Shown: positions 48,776 through 58,434, numbered from the stretch's first letter. The stretch: DNA of 64,000 nt from Scatosoma sp045576335 (GCA_045576335.1 JAZNGH010000028.1:1-64000); one strand, 5' to 3'. Notes: generated from the letters alone by a model not told the origin. Made by a program: numbers and translations.

Positions 48776-50395
48776 TTATTCAGCCAAACCCGTCGCGTTG
48801 CGGATAGAAGCCCAGTTGTTTTGAAGCTTACCGATTTCCTCTGCAAGGAAGGTGGCTACCGTGCGTTTATCGTTTTCGTAGGAAGCGGTGAATTTCGCTT
48901 CGGGTGCGTCGTAGAACGCTTCGATTTTGAACGCGTTGTAGAGCATAGGGTGCTGGAAGCTCTTGAAAATATAGGTCGCGTTGGATTGAATTTCAAGCTG
49001 GGATTTGGAGAACGACGACCAGCCCGTAGTGTCAACCGTGTCGATATCTCCCGTATACCAAGGCGGGATTTGCTTGGTCGTTTGGATATACAACGCCGTG
49101 CCCGCGTCCGAATACATATATTTCAAGAAGTCCTTGGCTACCTCTTTACCCTCTGCATACGAGGGAATGAACAAATTGATTTCCGAGCCCGAAGAGTACG
49201 CCAAGTTACGCGCCTGACGGATACGCGCAAGGTCGTTGTCGCTTACGGTTACGGGACATTCGCCCTGCTCGCCGCCGTCGATATAATCGATAATTTCCGA
49301 AAGCTCTTCATCGGACATCTCGGTATTTTCCAGCGTTTCCACGATTGCGGAAAGCACGGGCATCTTCATAAATTCAATATTTCTGTCCTTGACCTGCACG
49401 TCGCTTTCGCTCTTGGCGATTTCCGTTTCCAGCCAACCGCCGTTACACATCATCACCGCTTTGCCGTTGAGGAAATTCGATTGCGTAACGGAGAAATCGT
49501 TGGAGTTGGAGCCGTAGAGCGTACGCCCTTCGGGTGCAATAATGTTATAGAACGCCGTCAACGCTTTCTTTACGCCCGGTTGTACAAACTCGCCTTGCGT
49601 ATTCCAAGTTCCCGAGGTGTACATCGCTTCGAAATAATCGTAAAATTCGTTTTCCCAGAACGCTTGGTATTTATCCACGCCCTCGTATTGCGCCCACCAT
49701 ACCTGCCAGAGGTATTGCGAATACCCTTTTACGTGCAGGAACGGCGTCATATTTTCATTTCCGTTCTTCGTTTCGGTGATACGGAGCGCGAAATTGTTAA
49801 GCTGGTCGCTCGTGTTGGGAAGCCCCGTCGCCGTGTCCATTTTCCAGTTTGCGTGGCTGTTGAACTGGTCGACGTTGTACAAAAGTCCGTTCGCACTCAT
49901 CTGCCAAAAGCCCGTGTACCATTTGTCGCCGATTTTCATTTCTTCCTGCAAGCTCGTGGGGAATTTTGCGCCGAGCGTTACGCTTTCGCCGTCTAATTTG
50001 GTATTGAACACCGAGGACAAATCCTCCAAATAATTCGTGCCCGTGTAAGTACCCTCAAAGTAGGTACGCCAGTCGGGACCGTAGGTGAAATACAAATCGT
50101 AAGAATTTGCTTTCGCACCGCCCTCGATCGTGTTGTGGAAAACGTCTTGCGAAGCGGTGTCTACGATGGACATTGCGATACCCTTGTTATCTTCCATATA
50201 CTTTTTGGTGAGAACGTCCAACCATTCTCTGCCAAGCCCCGAGTTCCAAAGCTGAATCTCCACGATTTTGCTGGGGTCGGTTACCTTGTTGCCGTCCGCG
50301 TCCACGAACTCGTCGCCGCCGCAAGCGGTGAAACCGAGCGACGCGCCAAGCACGCCTGCCATAAGTAAACAACCTACCGAACGAAATTTTTTCAT
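48776..50395 (-). CDS. sugar ABC transporter substrate-binding lipoprotein
   Basis: A 539-residue family-1 extracellular solute-binding protein. The lipobox is Phe-Thr-Ala-Cys25. The first lobe starts with VEIQLWNSGLGREW; the SNFLNGKAVMMCNGGW segment near 307-322 is typical of oligosaccharide binders. The length exceeds MalE-like proteins (about 400), as usual for binders of large glycans in gut Firmicutes. AAGGAG precedes the ATG. It is cotranscribed with both permeases. Confidence 0.88.
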   Translation of the reverse strand: MKKFRSVGCLLMAGVLGASLGFTACGGDEFVDADGNKVTDPSKIVEIQLWNSGLGREWLDVLTKKYMEDNKGIAMSIVDTASQDVFHNTIEGGAKANSYDLYFTYGPDWRTYFEGTYTGTNYLEDLSSVFNTKLDGESVTLGAKFPTSLQEEMKIGDKWYTGFWQMSANGLLYNVDQFNSHANWKMDTATGLPNTSDQLNNFALRITETKNGNENMTPFLHVKGYSQYLWQVWWAQYEGVDKYQAFWENEFYDYFEAMYTSGTWNTQGEFVQPGVKKALTAFYNIIAPEGRTLYGSNSNDFSVTQSNFLNGKAVMMCNGGWLETEIAKSESDVQVKDRNIEFMKMPVLSAIVETLENTEMSDEELSEIIDYIDGGEQGECPVTVSDNDLARIRQARNLAYSSGSEINLFIPSYAEGKEVAKDFLKYMYSDAGTALYIQTTKQIPPWYTGDIDTVDTTGWSSFSKSQLEIQSNATYIFKSFQHPMLYNAFKIEAFYDAPEAKFTASYENDKRTVATFLAEEIGKLQNNWASIRNATGLAE

Positions 50396-50435
50396 ATTTA
50401 TTTTCTCCTTTTATTGTTTTTCATAAATCATTTTT

Positions 50436-51302
50436 TTAGCCTTTCAAACCGCCTGCAACGGTGTTGCTCATAATCGTTTCTTGGAAAATGATGAAGATTA
50501 TGAGAATGGGGATAATGGATATAATCAAGCCCGCGAACAGAATGTGGAATTGCATATTCTGTTTACAGCTCTTTTCAAATTCGAACAAGCCGACAGCGAG
50601 CGTGGGCATATTCTGCAAGTACAGGATAGGTCCTTGATAGTCGTTCCAAGTGCCGATCGCCGACAAAATGACGAGGGAAACGATTGCGGGCATTGCTTGC
50701 GGAAGCATTACCTGTAAAAAGGTTCGAACGTCGGAAGCCCCGTCGATAAACGCCGCCTCGGCGTAGCTCCAAGACAGGTTTTGGAAGAAGCCGTAAAGCA
50801 CGATAAAGTTGAAGCCAAAGCCGCTGCAAGAGGTAATCAAAAGCGCGGGCGAGTTGTCGATACCCAGCGTTTTGATAAGCTTGTAGGTGGCGGGAAGGCT
50901 GCCCACGATAGGCAATATCATAATGACGAGCGATACCGTATAAATGGCGTTTCTCCCGAAGAATTTGTATTTGCTCACGGCGTAGGAAAGCGTCGTAGAG
51001 CAGGCAATCGTCAACAAGGTAGAGCCTGCCGTGTACCAAATACTGTTGAAAATCATACCGATTGCGTTGGTCTTGTTGTGTTTGAGCTTATCGAACGCGT
51101 CGATAAAGTTTTCAAACAGCCACTTTTGCGGCAAATCGAACATGTGCTGTAACAGCTCGTTATTCGTTTTGAGCGCGGAGAACAGCGCGAACACCGCCAC
51201 GTAAAGAATGGACAGCGCGTAGATGGAAAACAGTACGAATACGAAACCGAATACGATTTTTTGCGCCAAGGAAATAGGTTTTTTCTTATTGATTGCTTTC
51301 AT
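50436..51302 (-). CDS. carbohydrate ABC transporter permease (MalG type)
   Basis: A 288-residue permease with six predicted helices. The EAA loop that docks the ATPase is EAAFIDGASDVRTFLQVMLP near 190-209. The C-terminus SNTVAGGLKG is the standard end of MalG/CUT1 permeases. A GGAGG site precedes the ATG at 51302. No ATPase gene is in the operon, so a shared MsmK-like ATPase elsewhere must energise it. Confidence 0.9.
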   Translation of the reverse strand: MKAINKKKPISLAQKIVFGFVFVLFSIYALSILYVAVFALFSALKTNNELLQHMFDLPQKWLFENFIDAFDKLKHNKTNAIGMIFNSIWYTAGSTLLTIACSTTLSYAVSKYKFFGRNAIYTVSLVIMILPIVGSLPATYKLIKTLGIDNSPALLITSCSGFGFNFIVLYGFFQNLSWSYAEAAFIDGASDVRTFLQVMLPQAMPAIVSLVILSAIGTWNDYQGPILYLQNMPTLAVGLFEFEKSCKQNMQFHILFAGLIISIIPILIIFIIFQETIMSNTVAGGLKG

Positions 51303-51315
51303 AACCCTATCCTCC

Positions 51316-52224
51316 TTAATATTCGGTCGCGTCTTGCAGACGCTCCATAAGCCATTTCACGCCCAAAACGATAGGCAGGGCGATAACCGTAAACGCGATA
51401 CCCACCGCCGAAGCGTATTCCACGCCGCCGCCGTAGTACACGCGCGAATATATCCAGTACGAAATGGTCATTGTGTCCCACTGACCCATTGTAAAGAGCA
51501 GGATAGGACCGGACGAGGTGAAGATACCGACGAAAGTAAAGACGATAAGGGTCGTCATAGTCGGCCACACCATAGGCAAAATGATTTGCACCAGCTCGCG
51601 AAGCATTCCGACGCCGTCTAACCTTGCCGCCTCCAAAACCTCGCCAGGGATTCTGTTCATTGCGCCGCCGAGCAAAATCAAATTCGTACCGAACCCCGTC
51701 CAAATGACGTAGGCGACGATGGTATTGAGCGCGTATCGGCTGTCCGCGAGAAATTCGGGCGGACGGTCAAGCCCGTTCAACGCTTGAAACAGCGCGGCAA
51801 TCGGGCCGTCTACGCTGATGACGTTTTTGAATACTATCGTCAAAACGACGGACGAGAGAATGTTGGGCAAGAAGAACATTACGCGGAAAAATTTGTACAT
51901 AAAAATCTTCTTGTAGATAAAGTACGCAATCAGCGTCGTCAACGGCATAACCACCAGCAGGCTCACGCCGAAGAATACGAGCGTATTATCCAACGACATA
52001 GCGATTTCCGATTGCGGGTTTGCTATCTCTTGGAAAAAGAGATTGAAATTGTCGAAGCCCCAAACGATTTTACCGCCTTTGAGCGTTTGAAATGCCATAA
52101 GTATAGAATCGAAGTTTACGTACAGATAGAAAATGAGAAAGTGCAAAATAGGCACGATACACATTCCTACCAAAAACAAACCGCGTTTCCAGTTAACAGG
52201 TTTTTTCTTTGCGTTCGTTGGCAT
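51316..52224 (-). CDS. carbohydrate ABC transporter permease (MalF type)
   Basis: A 302-residue CUT1 permease with about six helices and the EAA motif EAARLDGVGMLRELVQIILP near 210-229. The start at 52224 has GGAGG eight bases before it and lies inside the end of the GH78 gene, a 32-bp overlap implying coupled translation. Confidence 0.9.
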   Translation of the reverse strand: MPTNAKKKPVNWKRGLFLVGMCIVPILHFLIFYLYVNFDSILMAFQTLKGGKIVWGFDNFNLFFQEIANPQSEIAMSLDNTLVFFGVSLLVVMPLTTLIAYFIYKKIFMYKFFRVMFFLPNILSSVVLTIVFKNVISVDGPIAALFQALNGLDRPPEFLADSRYALNTIVAYVIWTGFGTNLILLGGAMNRIPGEVLEAARLDGVGMLRELVQIILPMVWPTMTTLIVFTFVGIFTSSGPILLFTMGQWDTMTISYWIYSRVYYGGGVEYASAVGIAFTVIALPIVLGVKWLMERLQDATEY

Positions 52225-54235
52225 CTTTTTTCCTCCATTTCAGATTGTATCTTTTTTGCTCCGCCTTCACGCGTAGCTCGTAACCCGCCTTGACGGCGTA
52301 GCTTTTACCAAAACAATGCACCGTTCCGTCCGCTTTATCAGAGTATACCGTCAACGCCTCGCCGTCGTATTTCACGCGCACGAAGCCCTCGTTTGCGGGC
52401 AGCTCCGCTTCAAAGAACGTCTTACCGTCCAGCCACGGCGTCAGCTCAAAGGTTTTATAGCCGATAGACGCGGGCTTCAAGCCCACGAGATACCGTCCTA
52501 AAAGATACACGGGTGCAGCCCCCCACGAATGGCAAAGGCTTTTGCCGTAGCGTCTGCCGTACATTGCGTACCTTTCCGCTCCCTTGACGTTGGGGTCGTA
52601 TTCCTCCCAAAAGGTCGTCGCGCCCTCGCTAAGCATTCCTCCCCAATAGGATTTGACGTAATCGAGCATTTGCGCACAGCCGCCCAGTTCGGCAATCGCG
52701 GACATTTCGTAAAATTTCATATACGGCGTTTTTATCGCCTGTACCTCGTCGGAAAGCAGAGTCTTTTCCAAAATGACCTTTCTTTGCTCGTTATTCGCAC
52801 ACCCGAACAAGGTCGCAAAGATACCGCCGTATCTCGTCATAAAGCTCTTCGTTTCGTCGTGTGCGTAGCCCTGCTCCGTCCAATATTTTTCATTTATCTT
52901 TTCGGGAAGCTCGGCGGCAAGCGCGTTCCATTCCGCGTTATCCTGCCCTACGAGCTTGGCAATCTCCGCCATATACCGCAAGCTTTCGCAAAGGAGTATT
53001 TGCTCGGCGCAAACCTCGCCGTCCACGGGAAATTCCGCCCAGTCGATAAACACCCATTCGCCGTTGACGCGTTGCATCAGTCCGTTTTTGTTGCGGCGGG
53101 AAAGACAGAAATTCAACAGCTCTTTCAGTTGCGGGAAAATGCGCTCAATAAACGCTTTGTCGCCCGTATAACGGTAATACTCCCGCGCCGCCATAATTAC
53201 GTAGAACGAATAATCCATAATCCCGTTGACGTGATGATAGAATTTTTCCTTACCCAAAAGTGCGATAAGCGTACGCTTTACGATATCCACGTCGAAATAG
53301 GAATACAGGGTCATCCATTCGCTTTGGAGGGTATCCCCTGCCCAAACCCATCTGTCGCGCTTGATACCGTCGATAAAAAATTCTCGTGAGGTCAATGCAA
53401 GCGTGTAAAGCGAAACGTCGTAAATTTTATTCAAAAGCTCGTCGTTACTCTTGAATTTCGCGCGGTTTGGAGCGGGATAATATTCCTCCATACACAAAAA
53501 TTCGTCGTAAACCCCCTCGCCCTGCACGAACACGAAACGGAACGCCTTGGTGAGCGGTGCAACGAAATTTTCGTCCGCGTAGATTTGGAAGCAGTCGCAA
53601 AGCTCCGAATGTGCGGTGTCCAAAGCCTCTTCGCGGCTTTCGCCGTAGAATACCTCTACCTTGCCCGCCGTCTTTACACCGCGGAATGCCGCGTAAGCGA
53701 GTACCTCTTTATCAAAGGTATACAAAACGCCGTCTACGCCCTCTTCGCTCTTTACGCGCTCCGCTTTTACAGGCTGTTTCTCGCGCGTGGGCAAGCCGTA
53801 TTTGGACGGAGGCGTTTCAGGGTCGTACAAGCCCGCGTACGCTACCTTTTTCCAACAGCCGTCCCTATCGTATACCTCCCAGCCCTCGCCGCTTTCACAG
53901 CCCTTGCCCTCTACGAAAATACAGGGCAAGCCGTTGGGATTGTACACCTCGACGAACAATATGTGATCGCCCGCGGGGAGGGTGATACTGCCGTTAAAAT
54001 CGTATACAAAGGAAGGCGTTTCCCCCACGCGAAGGTTGACCGTTCCCTCGCCGCGTATCGTCACCGTCGTTTCCTCGTCAAAATGCGGGCAACACAAAAA
54101 GGTTTCGCAATAATTGACGTGCGGCATACTCCACCTCGGCAACGCGTATTCCGCTCTCTCCCGACGGCGGTAGGTCATTTTGTTATATAGGTCAAATTCA
54201 AATTCGTTTTGTTTCCATATCCATTGCGCTTTCAT
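52193..54235 (-). CDS. GH78 alpha-L-rhamnosidase
   Basis: A 680-residue cytosolic GH78 enzyme expected to remove terminal alpha-L-rhamnose from imported oligosaccharides. N-terminal beta domains cover about 1-250; the (alpha/alpha)6 barrel contains the family signature DGIKRDRWVWAGD at 289-301, with acidic catalytic residues, and the distal segment ATTFWEEYDP near 550. AAGGAG precedes the ATG at 54235. First coding gene of the operon; its 3' end overlaps the MalF-type permease gene. Confidence 0.87.
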   Translation of the reverse strand: MKAQWIWKQNEFEFDLYNKMTYRRRERAEYALPRWSMPHVNYCETFLCCPHFDEETTVTIRGEGTVNLRVGETPSFVYDFNGSITLPAGDHILFVEVYNPNGLPCIFVEGKGCESGEGWEVYDRDGCWKKVAYAGLYDPETPPSKYGLPTREKQPVKAERVKSEEGVDGVLYTFDKEVLAYAAFRGVKTAGKVEVFYGESREEALDTAHSELCDCFQIYADENFVAPLTKAFRFVFVQGEGVYDEFLCMEEYYPAPNRAKFKSNDELLNKIYDVSLYTLALTSREFFIDGIKRDRWVWAGDTLQSEWMTLYSYFDVDIVKRTLIALLGKEKFYHHVNGIMDYSFYVIMAAREYYRYTGDKAFIERIFPQLKELLNFCLSRRNKNGLMQRVNGEWVFIDWAEFPVDGEVCAEQILLCESLRYMAEIAKLVGQDNAEWNALAAELPEKINEKYWTEQGYAHDETKSFMTRYGGIFATLFGCANNEQRKVILEKTLLSDEVQAIKTPYMKFYEMSAIAELGGCAQMLDYVKSYWGGMLSEGATTFWEEYDPNVKGAERYAMYGRRYGKSLCHSWGAAPVYLLGRYLVGLKPASIGYKTFELTPWLDGKTFFEAELPANEGFVRVKYDGEALTVYSDKADGTVHCFGKSYAVKAGYELRVKAEQKRYNLKWRKKDANERKEKTC

Positions 54236-54244
54236 AATCTCTCC

Positions 54245-54460
54245 TTACAGCACGCCCGACTTTGATAGTTGTCTCCAAGTAGCTATGCCTGTTTCTGCCT
54301 CATAAATATCTTTCGGATAGAGCATAATGCGATTGTAGCCAAGCAGTGCGCTGCGGGAACGAAATCGACGGGCGTTTGCCCCCCCGCGTTGCCCCGTTAC
54401 GGCCTTGATCGAGCATAAAATGCCCCGCCTATCATAATTTACGCTTCCATAATATCGCAT
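54245..54460 (-). other. doubtful 71-codon ORF or structured leader of the glycan operon
   Basis: An open frame between the AraC promoter and the GH78 gene. It lacks a ribosome site and uses codons (ATA, CTA, TCA, ACT) rarely used by its neighbours. The middle part is Arg-rich; the end reads YPKDIYEAETGIATWRQL. The same DNA has a GGGC-AAAC-GCCC hairpin. It could be untranslated leader, a fragment of foreign DNA, or a small gene. I do not assign a function. Confidence 0.25.
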
Positions 54461-54559
54461 TTTTTACGCGTAATCTACCCAAGAGCCACGCAAATTATGT
54501 CAAAAGTTACGAACTTTGTACCCAAAAAAAGCATTGTGGCGTTTCCGTCGTTTTTGCTC

Positions 54560-54588
54560 TTGACAACTCCGTTTTTTTACCATATAAT
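54560..54588 (+). promoter_or_regulatory. consensus promoter of the AraC regulator
   Basis: Perfect TTGACA (54560-54565), 17 bp, perfect TATAAT (54583-54588). Confidence 0.85.
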
Positions 54589-54628
54589 GAAACTACAAAC
54601 CGCAAAGGGGATTGCGGTCAAGGGGTAT

Positions 54629-55426
54629 ATGATGAATAATTCTTTTATTTACGAAAGTGTTTCGGACGAGTCCAACAATTCGCATTTTCAGCATAGCTAC
54701 GGCGGTGTGTGCTACGCGCATTTTCACCAAGCGATTGAGATTATCGGCGTAATTAAGGGGCACGTAGACGTTATCTTAAACGGTGAAGCGCACAGACTGC
54801 ACGCGGGCGAGATTGCGGTCATTCCCAGCTTCCACGTGCATACTTTCTGCTGCTCGGAAAATAACGAGGATTACGTTTTGACCATTTCGCAAAGTATGTT
54901 GCAGCAGTTCAACAGCCACTATTCCAACGACTTCGATTTCTTCCTGCCCAAAGGGCCTTATACGGGGCGGCTTTTTGAGATTTTCGATACGATTGAACGG
55001 TTTTGGGACGGTTCTAACCACTTTATCCGTTACGGGCTTTTGAATTTCTTTTTAGGTATGCTTGCCAAGGCGTATCCGCCCACGAGAAAGAGCGATCCCA
55101 AAAGCTTTTTCTTTGCAAGCGTATTGAGCTATATCGACGAGCACCTCTTCGAGGATTTATCCCTTGAAAAGCTTTCCGCACATTTTGGGTACAGCAAAAA
55201 TTACTTTTCGGCAATGTTCAACCGTGTAATGGGCATACATCTCAAAGACTACGTCAACCGCCAACGCCTGCAAAAAGCCAAGGAGCGTTTGGAACGCAGC
55301 GACCGCAGGGAAACAGTGCTTAAAATCGCCTCCGATTGCGGCTTTAACAGCCTCAACACCTTCTATCGCGCTTTGCGTAAATACGACGCAACGATTGCGC
55401 CGCCTAGCCCCAAAACGACGAAATAG
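54629..55426 (+). CDS. AraC-family transcriptional regulator
   Basis: A 265-residue regulator with an N-terminal cupin sugar-sensing domain (HFHQAIEIIGVIKGHVDVILNG near 30-51) and a C-terminal AraC double helix-turn-helix (about 160-260; LSLEKLSAHFGYSKNYFSAMF and VLKIASDCGFNSLNTFYRALRK). Divergent from the glycan operon, which it most likely activates. The frame is open from 54497, but the promoter lies inside that part, so the start is ATG 54629 or the next ATG at 54632, both close to AAGGGG. Confidence 0.87.
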   Translation: MMNNSFIYESVSDESNNSHFQHSYGGVCYAHFHQAIEIIGVIKGHVDVILNGEAHRLHAGEIAVIPSFHVHTFCCSENNEDYVLTISQSMLQQFNSHYSNDFDFFLPKGPYTGRLFEIFDTIERFWDGSNHFIRYGLLNFFLGMLAKAYPPTRKSDPKSFFFASVLSYIDEHLFEDLSLEKLSAHFGYSKNYFSAMFNRVMGIHLKDYVNRQRLQKAKERLERSDRRETVLKIASDCGFNSLNTFYRALRKYDATIAPPSPKTTK

Positions 55427-55438
55427 AGAGCAAAAAAT

Positions 55439-55461
55439 AACCGTCTGTGCGCCAGACGGTT
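55439..55461 (+). terminator. hairpin after the AraC gene
   Basis: AACCGTCTG (55439-55447) pairs with CAGACGGTT (55453-55461); the following sequence is only moderately T-rich. Confidence 0.6.
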
Positions 55462-55480
55462 ATCCTAATTGATTAGAACG

Positions 55481-55520
55481 AAAAAAACGCCCCGTTTGGC
55501 AATCTGCCAAACGGGGCGTT
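55481..55520 (-). terminator. strong terminator of the comM-trxA operon
   Basis: AACGCCCCGTTTGGC pairs perfectly with GCCAAACGGGGCGTT (55486-55500 with 55506-55520), followed on the minus strand by seven T. Confidence 0.9.
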
Positions 55521-55531
55521 ATATCGTTTAC

Positions 55532-55843
55532 TTAAAGGTTATTTTTTACGAACGCTTCCAAAGCTTCCGCGGGTACGAAGCCAAGGCTGTTGTTCTTGAC
55601 CTTACCCCCTTGAAATGCGATAATATTCGGAATTGACGAAATTCCGTATTTGATTGCCGCTTCGCTTTCCTCGTCCACGTTGAGCTTGACGAATTCCGCT
55701 TGTCCCTCGTACTTTTCCGCAATCGCTTCAAACACGGGCGCAAGCATTCTGCAAGGTCCGCACCAGCTCGCCCAAAAATCACAAAATACCGTCTTTTCCC
55801 CTGCTACTAATTCTTCTAATTCTTTGCTCGTTACCTGCTTCAT
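55532..55843 (-). CDS. trxA: thioredoxin
   Basis: A 103-residue thioredoxin that reduces protein disulfides in the cytosol. The active site WCGPC is near 28-32, preceded by FCDFWAS, and the cis-Pro segment SSIPNIIAF is near 70-78. The ATG at 55843 follows AAAGGAGG at the expected distance, so the longer open frame to 55909 is not used. Last gene of the housekeeping operon. Confidence 0.93.
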   Translation of the reverse strand: MKQVTSKELEELVAGEKTVFCDFWASWCGPCRMLAPVFEAIAEKYEGQAEFVKLNVDEESEAAIKYGISSIPNIIAFQGGKVKNNSLGFVPAEALEAFVKNNL

Positions 55844-55859
55844 AATTTTCCTCCTTTGA

Positions 55860-57110
55860 TTATTTTCCGCTAAAATAGTCGCACATATTCTCAAAAGCGA
55901 CCTTTTCACTCGTACCGTCCGTCATATTTTTCACGTTCGCCGCGCCTTCTTCCAGCTCGTTTCCGCCGATTACGGCAACGTATTTGACGCCCAGCTTGTC
56001 CGCGTACTTAAATTGCGCCTTGACCGAACGCTCCATATGGTCGGTTTCCGCAATCACGCCCTTTGCGCGGAGCGCGCAAGCCAGCGCGAACGCCTTTTCG
56101 CGGCATTTTTCGTCCATACCCGCAAGATACACCGTCGGCTTGTCCGCTTCGGGGATTTTCACACCCGTTTGCTCCATCACGATCAGCAGTCGCTCTATGC
56201 CCGCCGCAAACCCGACCGCGGGCATGGGATTGCCGCCAAGCTCCTCTATCAACCCGTCGTATCTGCCGCCCGCACAAACCGTGCCCTGTGCGCCGATAGA
56301 GGTGGACACAAACTCAAACACGCTGCGCGTGTAGTAGTCCAAGCCGCGCACGATACGGGGATCGATTTCGTAGGCTACACCCGCGTCGTCCAAGTGCTTT
56401 TTGAGCGCGGTGAAATGTGCGGCGCAATCCTCGCAAAGATAATCGAGCATCTTGGGCGCGTCCGCATTGATTTTTTTACAGTCCTCTTCCTTGCAGTCTA
56501 AAAGGCGCAAGGGATTTTTTTCATAGCGCGTCTTGCAATCGTAGCAAAGCCCGTCCAAGTGGGGCGCGAAAAAGGCTTTGAGCGCGGCGTTGTATTTCGC
56601 GCGGCATTCCTTGCACCCGATGGAATTGATATACAGCTTGACCTGCAAGCCCAGCTTTTTCAACAGCGTGTCCGCCGTCAAAATCGCTTCTGCGTCCGTT
56701 TGCGCGCTCTTTGCGCCGAAAATTTCCACGCCGAACTGGTGAAACTCGCGAAGCCGTCCCGCTTGCGGGCGTTCGTAGCGGAACGCGGGAATGATATAAT
56801 ACATCTTGACGGGCAAAACGCCGTTCGCCATACCGTTTTCAATAAACGAACGCACTGCACCCGCCGTACCCTCGGGTTTGAGGGTTATCGAACGGTCGCC
56901 CTTGTCCTTAAAGGTGTACATTTCCTTGGTGACGATATCGCTGGTATCGCCAACGCCGCGCTGGAAAAGCTCGGTATGCTCGAATACGGGCGTACGGATT
57001 TCTTTAAGGTTGAAAAGCTTTGCTGTTTCACGTGCAACGTTTTCCACGTATTGCCATTTGTAGCTGTCTTGGGGCAGAACGTCCTTCGTTCCCTTGGGAA
57101 TATTAATCAT
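55860..57110 (-). CDS. hisS: histidyl-tRNA synthetase
   Basis: A 416-residue class II synthetase. Motif 2 region (TLKPEGTAGAVRSF near 75-88), the histidine-binding block RIVRGLDYYTRSVFEF near 256-271, and the C-terminal anticodon-binding domain (from about 320) are in normal order. A Cys-rich insertion (about 163-230; CKECRAKYN, CYDCKTRYEKN, CKEEDC, CEDC) resembles the zinc-binding insertion seen in some bacterial HisRS. It follows hslU by 15 bp. Confidence 0.94.
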   Translation of the reverse strand: MINIPKGTKDVLPQDSYKWQYVENVARETAKLFNLKEIRTPVFEHTELFQRGVGDTSDIVTKEMYTFKDKGDRSITLKPEGTAGAVRSFIENGMANGVLPVKMYYIIPAFRYERPQAGRLREFHQFGVEIFGAKSAQTDAEAILTADTLLKKLGLQVKLYINSIGCKECRAKYNAALKAFFAPHLDGLCYDCKTRYEKNPLRLLDCKEEDCKKINADAPKMLDYLCEDCAAHFTALKKHLDDAGVAYEIDPRIVRGLDYYTRSVFEFVSTSIGAQGTVCAGGRYDGLIEELGGNPMPAVGFAAGIERLLIVMEQTGVKIPEADKPTVYLAGMDEKCREKAFALACALRAKGVIAETDHMERSVKAQFKYADKLGVKYVAVIGGNELEEGAANVKNMTDGTSEKVAFENMCDYFSGK

Positions 57111-57125
57111 ATTTTTATCGTCCTA

Positions 57126-58433
57126 TTATAAAACGTATTTTTTCAAATTTCTGTCGCCTGTGAGCTTTTGCAAATGCTCGTCCACGTATTTGCGGTCGAT
57201 TTGCAGGGTAAAGGTGGGGTAATCCCCGCCCGCGTTAAAGGAAATATCCTCCAACAGATATTCCATCACCGTATGCAGACGGCGCGCGCCGATATCCTCG
57301 CTCGTTGCGTTCAGCTCCACCGATACCTCCGCGATACGCTCGATCGCGCCCTCGTCGAATTGCAGGTCGATATGATCGACAGACAAGAGCTGTGCATACT
57401 GGAAGGTGAGCGAATTTTCCGTTTCAGTCAAAATGCGCACGAAATCCTCTTTGGTAAGGCTGTGCAATTCCACGGAAACGGGGAAACGGCCCTGCAATTC
57501 GGGAATGAGATCCTCAATCGACGAAACGTGGAACGCACCCGCCGCAATAAAGAGGATAAAGTCCGTCTTGATAGGTCCGTACTTGGTTACGACCGTGCTT
57601 CCCTCGACGATGGGCAAAATATCCCTTTGCACACCCTCGCGAGAAACGTCCGCGCCGTGCTGATTGCCCTTGCCTGCAATCTTGTCAATCTCGTCGATAA
57701 ATACGATTCCGTCGTTTTCCGCACGGTAAAGAGCCTCCGATTTAATCGCGTCCTCGTCCACGAGCTTCGCCGACTCCTCGCCAAGCACGATTTGGAAGGC
57801 TTCCTTGACGGGGAATTTGCGCTTCTTTTTCTTTTGCGGCAGCATATCGCCGAATATGCTCCCGATAGAAATTGCCGCGCCGCCGGGAATAAGCTCCATA
57901 GGCTGGGAAATATCCGAAACCTCCATTTCAATGACGAAATTGTCGTACTCGCCCTTTTTCAAGCCGTCGAGCAAATTCGCCTCGAACACCTCTTTCGCCG
58001 TATCGCCCTTTTCGTCCTTTTTCGCCTCCGCCAAAGCCCGCACGATCCTCCGCTGTGCCGCCGCGGTCGCCTTTGCCTTGACTTCTTCTTCCTTTTCCGC
58101 TTTCACGAGCCGATAGGCACATTCCGCCAAATCGCGGATCATACCCTCTACGTCCTTTCCGACGTATCCCACTTCGGTATATTTCGTCGCTTCCACCTTG
58201 ACGAACGGAGCTTTAACGAGTTTGGCAAGCCGTCTTGCAATCTCCGTTTTACCCACGCCCGTAGGGCCTTTCATAATGATATTTTTCGGCGTGATTTCCT
58301 CGCGGATTTCCACGGGAAGCTGTGCACGGCGGTAACGGTTTCGAAGAGCAATTGCCACCGCCTTTTTCGCCTCGTCTTGACCGATAATATATTTGTCTAA
58401 TCTGTGTACGATCTGTTTGGGGGATAAATCCAT
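57126..58433 (-). CDS. hslU: HslU ATPase subunit of the HslUV protease
   Basis: A 435-residue AAA+ unfoldase that feeds HslV. Walker A GPTGVGKTE near 55-63 and Walker B FIDEIDKIA near 236-244 are clear. The intermediate domain (about 110-225) is present. The C-terminus, which docks into HslV, ends LKKYVL. AAAGGAGG precedes the ATG. It starts one base after hslV ends. Confidence 0.95.
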   Translation of the reverse strand: MDLSPKQIVHRLDKYIIGQDEAKKAVAIALRNRYRRAQLPVEIREEITPKNIIMKGPTGVGKTEIARRLAKLVKAPFVKVEATKYTEVGYVGKDVEGMIRDLAECAYRLVKAEKEEEVKAKATAAAQRRIVRALAEAKKDEKGDTAKEVFEANLLDGLKKGEYDNFVIEMEVSDISQPMELIPGGAAISIGSIFGDMLPQKKKKRKFPVKEAFQIVLGEESAKLVDEDAIKSEALYRAENDGIVFIDEIDKIAGKGNQHGADVSREGVQRDILPIVEGSTVVTKYGPIKTDFILFIAAGAFHVSSIEDLIPELQGRFPVSVELHSLTKEDFVRILTETENSLTFQYAQLLSVDHIDLQFDEGAIERIAEVSVELNATSEDIGARRLHTVMEYLLEDISFNAGGDYPTFTLQIDRKYVDEHLQKLTGDRNLKKYVL

Positions 58434-58434
58434 T

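Noticed and set aside
46250..49996. 1,248-codon open frame antisense to the lipoprotein, wall protein and binding-protein genes
   Set aside because: It runs across three real genes in the opposite direction and has no start signal or recognisable domain; same codon-bias artefact.
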